From contig DPKJ01000007.1 in the NCBI GenBank assembly GCA_003542575.1, positions 1-62,689 of the forward strand: 62,689 bases of DNA, written 5' to 3'. Below are positions 32,802-40,599 of the stretch, piece by piece (within the stretch, counting starts at the first letter, position 1; each line of letters opens with the position of its first letter). The stretch comes from Rikenellaceae bacterium. GTDB taxonomy: Bacteria > Bacteroidota > Bacteroidia > Bacteroidales > UBA932. The notes beneath the pieces are model-generated. The model saw only the letters and a program-made list of their open reading frames with translations, ran no database searches and was not told the DNA's origin. The position numbers and the translations under genes are program-made.

Positions 32802-34946
32802 TTATAAATTTGAAATCCTGCCCACAGATTTTACCCCTTTAATTTTCTTTAAATTAAAGATGAGTTTATCCAGTTGCTGATTGTTTGAGACAGCTACCTG
32901 TAGCTTTGCCTCCAGTTTTCCTTTTTGTTCGGTAAAAGAAAAATGTCTTAATGAGATATTTAAAGAATTAATTATTTCAAGTATATGCTGACCTGCTCCC
33001 ATCTCTTCATAACCGCTTATTCTGAGAGCCGCCTGAAAACTGTGACCGGTAGTACTCTCCCTCCATTTAACTCTTTGTATTCTGTATGGATAGTTATCAA
33101 TTAATCTGGTTGCATTGGGGCAACTCATCCTGTGAATTTTTATCCCTTCTCTTATGGTCACAAAGCCAAAAACCTCATCACCCATAATTGGGTTACAGCA
33201 CTTTGCAAGTTTAAAACCAACATTGTTAACCTTTTCGTCAATAATAAGGTAATCAGACTCTCCATGTCTGATACTTTTTTCGGGTTTCATAACGTAACCT
33301 GAGAGAGGTACAGGATCTTTTGATTCTGCAGCCTCCTCTTTGGCAGTCAGTACACCCTTGATATCAGAAATATCTATCTTCTCCTCTGCAAGTGCAACAT
33401 AAAACTCAGATGCTGTTTTGAATTTATAGTTTTTTAGCAAAAACCCCAGAGTATCATCATTGGATTCAATCTTCCAATTTGACATTCTCCTCTCCAATAG
33501 CTCCTTGCCCTCTTCTGCTCTTTTTCCGGTCTCCTCTTTAAGTTTTTGTTTGATTTTTGCCCTTGCTTTCGATGATACCACATAATTGAGCCAATCTCTT
33601 GAAGGTCTCTGGTTTTTAGTGCTCATTATCTCAACCACATCACCAGTTTTTAATCTCTCTCTGATTGATGCCGGTTTTCCGTTAATTTTTGCTCCGGAAC
33701 ATTTCAAACCTAAATTTGTATGAATATCAAATGCAAAGTCAAGTACGCAGGATTCTGCAGAAAGTCTTCTTAAGTCGCCGTCTGGAGTAAATACAAATAT
33801 CTCGTTTAATGTAAAATCTGAATTTTCTGAAGAATCTGCAAGTCCTCCTCCTTCCAGTAATTTTTTTACACCTGACAGCCAGGTTGCAAGACCGTGCTCA
33901 CTTTTAACCCCTTTATAAAGTGCATGAGATGCGTATCCATTTTCTGCAACATCATCCATTCGTTTGGTCCTGATCTGAACTTCAATGATATGACCATCTT
34001 TTGTGCTGACGGTTGTGTGCAGAGATTCATATCCGTTCGCCTTTGGTACTGTTATCCAGTCTCTTAATCTATTTATATCAGGAGTATAGTTCTCAGTTAC
34101 AATTGAATAAACCTTCCAGCACAACTCCTTCTCACTCTCAGGCGGAGAATCAATTACAATTCTTATAGCAAATACGTCGGCAACAGACTCGAATTGAATT
34201 TGCTGCTTAACCATCTTTTTATGAATTGAATAGGCTGTTTTTGTTCGGCTTTTAAGTTGATATTTGATTCGAGCCTTTTTCAACCCTAATTCTATAGGTT
34301 TGATAAACAGATCGGTCAGTCTTTTTCTCTCCTGCTCACCTGTTTTAAGTTTATTGGAAATTGTTCTGAAGTTTTCGAGATCGGTGTATTTGAAGGAGAG
34401 ATCCTCCATTTCACTCTTAATGTTGTATAAACCAAGTTGGTGAGCAAGCGGAGCATATAATAAAAGAGTTTCGGTTGCCTTTTTTATCTGATTTGATTTT
34501 GAAAAAATATCCAGACTTCTCATCACCTCCAGTCTATCGGCAAGCTTAATAAGAGTAACTCTTGGGTCACCTGAATAACTGACAATAAGCTTTCTGTAAT
34601 TTTCTGCCTGAAGACCTGTGTCTTTGGGTTTAATACCCGAAATTTTATTCAGAGCAGTAGCCATCGAAATTATCTCATCCGGAAAAAATTTTTTATAATT
34701 ATCCAGTAAAGAGTTATTTCGCCTTGAAGCCTCATGCAGGAAAACTGATGCTATTGCAGATGGCATCAAACCCATTTCGGTCGCAACAATTTGGGCTACT
34801 GCCTCAATATGCTGTGTAAATGGTAACCCATTGCCTCTTTTCTCCTCTAAAAGAGCAACTTCGGCAATTTTATAAGCCTCACTGATCCATCTCTGCTCGT
34901 CTTCAGTAGAGATTTTTATAAACTTTTCAAGTTTTTGCGAAAACAT
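32802..34946 (-). CDS. Rel-family (p)ppGpp synthetase with degenerate hydrolase domain
   Basis: Long RSH protein of 714 residues in the usual order: HD domain (about 25-190), synthetase (about 230-345), TGS (about 385-450), zinc/CC region (LAKCCNPIMGDEVFGF) and a C-terminal ACT domain. The synthetase is intact: RTKTAYSIHKKM, RLRDWITVPKANGYESLH, EVQIRT. The HD site is not: the HD pair is His71-Glu72, the following EDT catalytic residues are Arg-Arg (75-76), and LADRLHNMRT reads LADRLEVMRS (135-143). It probably makes but does not degrade (p)ppGpp, RelA-like in effect. It sits 2 bp after uvrB in the uvrB-rel-uvrA unit. Confidence 0.92.
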   Translation of the reverse strand: MFSQKLEKFIKISTEDEQRWISEAYKIAEVALLEEKRGNGLPFTQHIEAVAQIVATEMGLMPSAIASVFLHEASRRNNSLLDNYKKFFPDEIISMATALNKISGIKPKDTGLQAENYRKLIVSYSGDPRVTLIKLADRLEVMRSLDIFSKSNQIKKATETLLLYAPLAHQLGLYNIKSEMEDLSFKYTDLENFRTISNKLKTGEQERKRLTDLFIKPIELGLKKARIKYQLKSRTKTAYSIHKKMVKQQIQFESVADVFAIRIVIDSPPESEKELCWKVYSIVTENYTPDINRLRDWITVPKANGYESLHTTVSTKDGHIIEVQIRTKRMDDVAENGYASHALYKGVKSEHGLATWLSGVKKLLEGGGLADSSENSDFTLNEIFVFTPDGDLRRLSAESCVLDFAFDIHTNLGLKCSGAKINGKPASIRERLKTGDVVEIMSTKNQRPSRDWLNYVVSSKARAKIKQKLKEETGKRAEEGKELLERRMSNWKIESNDDTLGFLLKNYKFKTASEFYVALAEEKIDISDIKGVLTAKEEAAESKDPVPLSGYVMKPEKSIRHGESDYLIIDEKVNNVGFKLAKCCNPIMGDEVFGFVTIREGIKIHRMSCPNATRLIDNYPYRIQRVKWRESTTGHSFQAALRISGYEEMGAGQHILEIINSLNISLRHFSFTEQKGKLEAKLQVAVSNNQQLDKLIFNLKKIKGVKSVGRISNL

Positions 34947-34948
34947 AA

Positions 34949-36946
34949 TCAGCTTTTTTCAAGTAACCTTTTAAGGGCATTCATCTCATCCCTGAATTTG
35001 GCAGCCCTTAGAAAATCGAGCTCCAATGCAGCTTCCTCCATTTTAAGTTTAGATGCAATAATTGCCTCCTTCAACTGTGAAGGATTAAGCATTGCCAGTA
35101 CAGGATCTGCAAGCAGAGGATTTGCCTCCTCTTTTTCCAATGAATAGTCTCTTACCTTCCCTAAAACATTTCTGACCTCTTTAACAATCTGTCTAGGCAG
35201 AATGTTGTGTTTAATGTTGTAATCCTGCTGTTTTTTTCGTCTTCTTTCTGTCTCTTCGATAGTCAAAGCCATAGAACGGGTGATGGTATCTGCATACATA
35301 ATAACCCTCCCCTCTACATTCCTTGCTGCTCGGCCGGCAGTTTGAGTAAGTGCTCTTGCTGATCTTAAAAAACCCTCTTTATCGGCGTCCAAAATTGCAA
35401 CAAGTGATACCTGAGGCAGGTCAAGTCCCTCTCTGAGAAGGTTTACACCAATTAAGACATCAAAGCGACCGGCCTGAAAATCCTCAAGAATCTCAATCCT
35501 TTCCATAGTATCGACATCTGAGTGGATATAGCGACATCTTACAGATATTTTTGTAAGGTACTTATCCAGCTCTTCGGCCATTCTCTTTGTGAGTGTAGTT
35601 ACAAGCACCCGTTCATCTTTATCAGCTCTTATCCTTATCTCTTCCAGAAGGTTATCAATTTGATTTTTTGTTGGTCTCACCTCAATCGGAGGATCAAGGA
35701 GTCCGGTTGGTCTTACTACCTGCTCAACAATAAGGCCCTGAGATACTCCAAGCTCATAATCTGCCGGAGTTGCGCTTACAAACACCCTCTGCCCAATAAT
35801 GTTTTCAAACTCTTCAAACTTCAAAGGTCTGTTATCGGCAGCAGCAGGCAGTCTGAATCCATATTCGATGAGGGTCACCTTTCTGGATCTGTCTCCACCG
35901 TACATTGCCCTAACCTGAGGTATGGTAACATGGCTCTCATCTATGAAGGTGATAAAATCATCGGGAAAATAGTCAATCAGACAAAATGGCCTCATTCCGG
36001 CTGTTCTTCCGTCAAAATATCTTGAATAATTTTCAATTCCGGAGCAGTAGCCTATCTCTTTGATCATTTCAAGGTCATATTCCACTCTCTGCTTAAGCCT
36101 CTTTGCCTCCATATGCTTTCCGATCTCTGTAAAGTAATCGAACTGCTTAAGCATATCATCCTGGATCTGTGCTACACCGGCTTTTGTACGCTCTCTGGTT
36201 GTAACAAAAATATTTGCAGGATAGACTGCTATCTCATCCAGGACTTCAACCAGAGCGCCTGATATGGGGTCAAACAACTCAATGTTCTCCACCTCATCAC
36301 CAAAAAAAATAACCCTGACAGCAGTGTCAGAATATGCAGGGTATATATCAACTGTGTCTCCTTTTACTCTAAAAACACCTCTTTTAAATTCATTTTCGTT
36401 ACGCGAGTACAGGCTGTCAACAAGAGCGTAAAGGAGTTTACTTCTGGAGAGAACCTGACCCCTGTTTATTTTAATTGTGTTGCGGTGAAAGTCTTCCGGG
36501 TTTCCTATTCCGTACAGGCAGGAGACACTGGAAATCACAATAACATCTCTTCTTCCTGACAACAATGCACTTGAAGCAGAAAGACGTAATTTCTCAATTT
36601 CGTCATTTATGCTCAGATCTTTTTCGATATAGGTGTCAGTGACGGGCATGTATGCTTCAGGTTGGTAATAGTCATAATAAGAGACAAAATACTCAACAGC
36701 ATTATCAGGGAAAAAGGATTTAAACTCTCCATAAAGTTGTGCAGCCAGAGTTTTGTTGTGACTAAGAATCAGGGCAGGTCTCTGGAGTTTCTCAATTACA
36801 TTGGCCATTGTAAAAGTCTTACCCGACCCGGTAACTCCCAGAAGGGTTACGGCATCAACACCTTGATTGAGGTGGTTGGTAAGTTGTTCAATTGCCTCCG
36901 GTTGATCACCGGTTGGACTGAATTTTGACGAGAGTTTAAAGCCCAT
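34949..36946 (-). CDS. uvrB: Excinuclease ABC subunit B
   Basis: Helicase-like central component of nucleotide excision repair that loads on damage and recruits UvrC. In 665 residues: Walker A GVTGSGKT (37-44), the beta-hairpin YYDYYQPEAY (about 91-100), IDESH as the DEAD-type box, helicase motifs LVTTLTKRMAEEL and QTAGRAARN, and the C-terminal UVR domain (about 625-660) used for UvrC contact. Length is standard. It lies 3 bp after the amidase gene and 2 bp before rel. Confidence 0.97.
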   Translation of the reverse strand: MGFKLSSKFSPTGDQPEAIEQLTNHLNQGVDAVTLLGVTGSGKTFTMANVIEKLQRPALILSHNKTLAAQLYGEFKSFFPDNAVEYFVSYYDYYQPEAYMPVTDTYIEKDLSINDEIEKLRLSASSALLSGRRDVIVISSVSCLYGIGNPEDFHRNTIKINRGQVLSRSKLLYALVDSLYSRNENEFKRGVFRVKGDTVDIYPAYSDTAVRVIFFGDEVENIELFDPISGALVEVLDEIAVYPANIFVTTRERTKAGVAQIQDDMLKQFDYFTEIGKHMEAKRLKQRVEYDLEMIKEIGYCSGIENYSRYFDGRTAGMRPFCLIDYFPDDFITFIDESHVTIPQVRAMYGGDRSRKVTLIEYGFRLPAAADNRPLKFEEFENIIGQRVFVSATPADYELGVSQGLIVEQVVRPTGLLDPPIEVRPTKNQIDNLLEEIRIRADKDERVLVTTLTKRMAEELDKYLTKISVRCRYIHSDVDTMERIEILEDFQAGRFDVLIGVNLLREGLDLPQVSLVAILDADKEGFLRSARALTQTAGRAARNVEGRVIMYADTITRSMALTIEETERRRKKQQDYNIKHNILPRQIVKEVRNVLGKVRDYSLEKEEANPLLADPVLAMLNPSQLKEAIIASKLKMEEAALELDFLRAAKFRDEMNALKRLLEKS

Positions 36947-36949
36947 AAA

Positions 36950-38407
36950 CTATTTTAATGATTTTTTCACTTCAGAGAGATAGTCTTCTAGACCTCTTAC
37001 AACCTTTATCATCATATCTTTCTGGAATTTTGGACTAGCAAGAAGCTCTTCTTCCGGTAACGAACTCATAAACAGAGCCTCTACAAGTACAGAGGGAAAC
37101 TCAGTTGGTGCGTTAAGAGCAAAATTAAAGTTGCCAATCAGCCCAAAGTTCTTTATGTTAAGCTCTAAAAGCCTTTTCAAAATATTTTCTGCCAAAGGTC
37201 TGTATTCAATATGTCTGTAATAGGTACTGGTACCCATCTCTCTCAAAGGATGTCCTCCGGCATTGCAGTGAACAGATATTACAAGATCTACATTGGCTTT
37301 TTTGAAAATATCGACTCTCTCCTGCATTGAAACATCAACATCTTCAGATCTGCTCAAAACTACTCTTGCTCCCTTTTTCTCGAGCTCTTCCTTTAACATA
37401 TATGTCATTGCAAGATTAAAGTCTTTCTCTCTTAATCCCGAAGTGCTGACAGCTCCTGTTGCCGAACCACCATGACCGGCATCAACCCCAATAACCATTC
37501 CTTTAAGAGTAGGTTCAGGGGTATGTCTAATTGTAATATCCAGAGAGTTACCAACATAGTCAACGCTGTAACCCCAACTGTATTTGTCTTTCAGATATAT
37601 AATTGCAGTGAAAACATCCGGAGCAGTCTGGCGGTAGTGAACATAATCCACAGCCTTGAGGTCCAGATATTGTGTAATCCAGTTAGAGTTGCATGCTGCA
37701 CCGTGAATCTCAACCATCAGACGGTTGGGGTCACTCTCTCTATATATGATATAAGGCTGACGCTCCTGAAGAGCAATTCTTATTCTGTCTGCTTTACCGG
37801 CATTTGTTACGCTCCACGAACTGGTAAGTGAGAAGGGAGGTTTGGTACCAAAAGGGACATTCTCGGTGAACTGTTTTGGGATATAGGCATAGCCATTCTG
37901 CGACAGTTTAACCTTGTACAAATTATTAACGGAATCCATGAGTTCAAGTTTGATACCCTCAGCTAAAAAGTTTATCTTTGCACCGCCGAGCCGATCCTCT
38001 CCGGCACCATAGTTAAGATAGGCACCCTTCTTTGTCATAACTAACCGGTTAGGATAGTATAAATCGGTTTTCGTTCTTTGCAGAGGAACAGCAATTTTAT
38101 AGTGAACCGAGAATGTAACACTCTCTTCCGAAGTACCTTTTACGGATCTCACTGATATCTCGTTGTCCCCTTCAACTAATGAAAGTTCGGCACCAAAAGA
38201 TCCGGTAGAGTATTGTTTAACCAAAAGATTATTGATATATATCGCAGAACCTGGAATGGCGACTCCGGTAACAAAGTGAACAGGAGTGAAAACAGTATCT
38301 GTTTTACCCCTTACAATCCTTAAGGTTGAGTTGTTCTGAGCAATTGCAGTAGCTGAAAAAATCAGAGTCAAAATGAGGGCTGAAATAAGTTTAAGGTTAG
38401 TTTTCAT
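36950..38407 (-). CDS. N-acetylmuramoyl-L-alanine amidase (Amidase_3)
   Basis: Exported zinc amidase that cuts the lactyl-peptide bond of peptidoglycan. A signal peptide (MKTNLKLISALILTL...AIAQ, about 24 residues) precedes an N-terminal beta-rich region (about 25-270) and the AMIN/Amidase_3 catalytic domain: VDAGHGG, REKDFNLA, SVHCNAGG for zinc and VEALFMS with the catalytic Glu. The frame is open to 38479, but ATG 38407 gives a perfect signal peptide and lies downstream of the promoter box at 38437-38444; it gives 485 residues. It heads the uvrB-rel-uvrA operon, an odd functional mix. Confidence 0.92.
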   Translation of the reverse strand: MKTNLKLISALILTLIFSATAIAQNNSTLRIVRGKTDTVFTPVHFVTGVAIPGSAIYINNLLVKQYSTGSFGAELSLVEGDNEISVRSVKGTSEESVTFSVHYKIAVPLQRTKTDLYYPNRLVMTKKGAYLNYGAGEDRLGGAKINFLAEGIKLELMDSVNNLYKVKLSQNGYAYIPKQFTENVPFGTKPPFSLTSSWSVTNAGKADRIRIALQERQPYIIYRESDPNRLMVEIHGAACNSNWITQYLDLKAVDYVHYRQTAPDVFTAIIYLKDKYSWGYSVDYVGNSLDITIRHTPEPTLKGMVIGVDAGHGGSATGAVSTSGLREKDFNLAMTYMLKEELEKKGARVVLSRSEDVDVSMQERVDIFKKANVDLVISVHCNAGGHPLREMGTSTYYRHIEYRPLAENILKRLLELNIKNFGLIGNFNFALNAPTEFPSVLVEALFMSSLPEEELLASPKFQKDMMIKVVRGLEDYLSEVKKSLK

Positions 38408-38436
38408 GGCTTGATATTTGCTAATTATGAGAAACA

Positions 38437-38444
38437 CAAATTTA
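38437..38444 (-). promoter_or_regulatory. Promoter -7 element of the amidase-uvrB-rel-uvrA operon
   Basis: TAAATTTG on the minus strand, 30 bp before ATG 38407, in the 44-bp gap shared with the divergent SIMPL gene. The -33 element is poor. Confidence 0.5.
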
Positions 38445-38451
38445 GATAAAA

Positions 38452-39168
38452 ATGGGAAGTATTCATAGTAACAGATCACTGTTCCCCGGCCTCTTCATAA
38501 TGATTGGGCTTATCTTCCTGGGAATCTTCATCAAAAGTGCAGTAGTATCCCTTAAATCATACGACAGGGTTGTAACAGTAAAAGGTCTTGCAGAGGTAGA
38601 GGTACCGGCAAACAAAGTAATATGGCCCGTTGTGTACAAAGAGATTGGCAACGACCTCTCCGTCCTTTATAACGCCATTAATCAGAAGAATAAAATAATC
38701 ATAGATTATCTTAAGTCCAAAGGGCTCGATGAGAGTGAAATTTCGGTCGCAGCACCTCAGATCATTGATATGAATGCCGAAAGGTATCAGAGTCAGCCCT
38801 CAAGTTACAGGTACAACATAACTAGCATTCTAACTGTAACATCAGATAAGGTTCCTTTGGTGATGAATATAATATCTACTCAGTCAGAGCTACTGAACAA
38901 AGGTGTTGCACTTACAGCGGGTGAATACCAGTATATGACTCAGTATTTCTACACCGGTCTGAATGATATCAAACCACAAATGATAGAAGAGGCTACCTCT
39001 AATGCCAGAGCTTCGGCAGAGAAATTTGCCCGTGACTCAGGCAGTAAGCTCGGTAAAATTAAAAGAGCCAATCAGGGTCAGTTTACAATATCGGACCGTG
39101 ATGCAAACACCCCTCATATTAAAACCATAAGGGTTGTGAGCACAATTGACTACATGCTAAAAGATTAA
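38452..39168 (+). CDS. SIMPL-domain (DUF541) membrane-anchored protein
   Basis: A 238-residue protein with a single N-terminal membrane helix (about 11-33) and a SIMPL/DUF541 domain facing the periplasm: YDRVVTVKGLAEVEVPANKVIWPV, then a helical middle and EEATSNARASAEKFARDSGSKLGKIKRANQGQF, typical of the family. SIMPL proteins (YggE, BP26-like) form oligomeric channels or lattices of uncertain role. It stands alone between the amidase operon and eno. Confidence 0.87.
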   Translation: MGSIHSNRSLFPGLFIMIGLIFLGIFIKSAVVSLKSYDRVVTVKGLAEVEVPANKVIWPVVYKEIGNDLSVLYNAINQKNKIIIDYLKSKGLDESEISVAAPQIIDMNAERYQSQPSSYRYNITSILTVTSDKVPLVMNIISTQSELLNKGVALTAGEYQYMTQYFYTGLNDIKPQMIEEATSNARASAEKFARDSGSKLGKIKRANQGQFTISDRDANTPHIKTIRVVSTIDYMLKD

Positions 39169-39201
39169 ATGCATATAAAGAAGATTAAGTGCATAAAAAG
39201 A
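39160..39201 (+). repeat. Imperfect 20-bp tandem repeat upstream of eno
   Basis: Two adjacent AT-rich units (AGATTAAATGCATATAAAG and AGATTAAGTGCATAAAAAG) span the SIMPL stop codon and the eno leader. It may be no more than local duplication. The 81-bp gap before eno shows no good TAnnTTTG box. Confidence 0.5.
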
Positions 39202-39249
39202 AAAAGTATTAAATATACATATTGATTAAAATCAAACATTAAAGTAATT

Positions 39250-40521
39250 ATGGAAATTTGTAACGTACACGCCCGCGAAATTCTCGATTCACGCGGAAAT
39301 CCAACAATCGAAGTAGATGTTCAACTCCTTTCAGGAGCATTTGGCAGATATGCAGTTCCTTCAGGAGCATCTACAGGTGCTAACGAAGCTCTTGAGCTAA
39401 GAGACGGTGACAAATCACGCTACCTTGGAAAAGGTGTTCTTCAGGCAGTTAAAAATGTGAATGAAGTTATTGCCCCTGCAATTATGGGTATGAGTGCCCT
39501 AAATCAGACACAAATAGATAAATTCCTCATCGAACTTGACGGTACACCAACCAAATCTAAACTTGGTGCCAACGCAATTTTAGGAGTATCACTTGCAGTT
39601 GCAAGAGCCGCTGCCGACTATCTTCAGATACCACTTTACAGGTATATCGGAGGGACAAATGCAGTTACATTACCTGTTCCAATGATGAATATCATCAATG
39701 GCGGTTCACACTCAGATGCCCCTATCGCATTCCAGGAGTTCATGATTCGTCCAATTGGAGCGCCAAGCTTTAAAGAGGCTTTGAGAATGGGCGCAGAGGT
39801 ATTCCACAATCTTAAGAAAATATTCCATGACAGAGGTCTGAGCACCGCTGTTGGTGACGAGGGTGGTTTTGCTCCAGCACTTAAGGGTACAGAAGATGCT
39901 CTTGATTCAATTCTTGCAGCTATTAAGAAGGCAGGATATGAGGCAGGTAAAGACATTACAATAGCCCTTGACTGTGCTGCAAGCGAATTCTATAAAGATG
40001 GAATTTATGACTATTCAAAATTTGAAGGCCCTCAGGGTGCAAAGAGAAATGCAGCTGAGCAGGTAGAATACCTGAAGTCACTCGTTGCAAAATACCCGAT
40101 CGATTCTATCGAAGATGGTATGGATGAGCAGGACTGGGATGGATGGAAACTCCTTACTGATGTTCTTGGTTCACAGATCCAACTGGTTGGAGACGACAAT
40201 TTCGTTACAAATGTTAAGTTTCTGAAGAAAGGTATTGAGATGGGTTGCACCAACTCAATTCTGATTAAGGTTAATCAAATCGGAACTCTTACTGAAACTC
40301 TTAACGCTATTGAACTTGCTCACCGCAACAAATTTACTACTGTAACATCACACCGCTCAGGAGAGACAGAAGACTCAACAATTGCAGACATAGCAGTTGC
40401 TACAAATTCCGGTCAGATTAAAACCGGCTCACTAAGCCGTTCAGACCGTATGGCAAAATACAACCAACTTCTCAGAATCGAAGAAGAACTTGGAGACCTT
40501 GCACAATACGGCAGAAAGTAA
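39250..40521 (+). CDS. eno: Enolase
   Basis: Glycolytic phosphopyruvate hydratase interconverting 2-phosphoglycerate and phosphoenolpyruvate. In 423 residues: EILDSRGNPTIEV (about 8-20), SGASTGANEALELRD (about 38-52), GSHSDAPIAFQEFMIRP, the metal-ligand region DGMDEQDWDGW, the signature ILIKVNQIGTLTET and SHRSGETEDSTIADIAV. Length is standard. It is monocistronic, ending in a strong terminator. Confidence 0.98.
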   Translation: MEICNVHAREILDSRGNPTIEVDVQLLSGAFGRYAVPSGASTGANEALELRDGDKSRYLGKGVLQAVKNVNEVIAPAIMGMSALNQTQIDKFLIELDGTPTKSKLGANAILGVSLAVARAAADYLQIPLYRYIGGTNAVTLPVPMMNIINGGSHSDAPIAFQEFMIRPIGAPSFKEALRMGAEVFHNLKKIFHDRGLSTAVGDEGGFAPALKGTEDALDSILAAIKKAGYEAGKDITIALDCAASEFYKDGIYDYSKFEGPQGAKRNAAEQVEYLKSLVAKYPIDSIEDGMDEQDWDGWKLLTDVLGSQIQLVGDDNFVTNVKFLKKGIEMGCTNSILIKVNQIGTLTETLNAIELAHRNKFTTVTSHRSGETEDSTIADIAVATNSGQIKTGSLSRSDRMAKYNQLLRIEEELGDLAQYGRK

Positions 40522-40548
40522 TCTCTGCACCATAACACACAAATAAAA

Positions 40549-40575
40549 CAACCCCGAAATCGGGGTTGTTTTTTT
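40549..40575 (+). terminator. Intrinsic terminator of eno
   Basis: Perfect 8-bp stem CAACCCCG (40549-40556) / CGGGGTTG (40561-40568) with an AAAT loop and seven T after it. It lies 27 bp after the eno stop. Confidence 0.95.
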
Positions 40576-40599
40576 ATGTTTATATATTATTCCGCGAAA

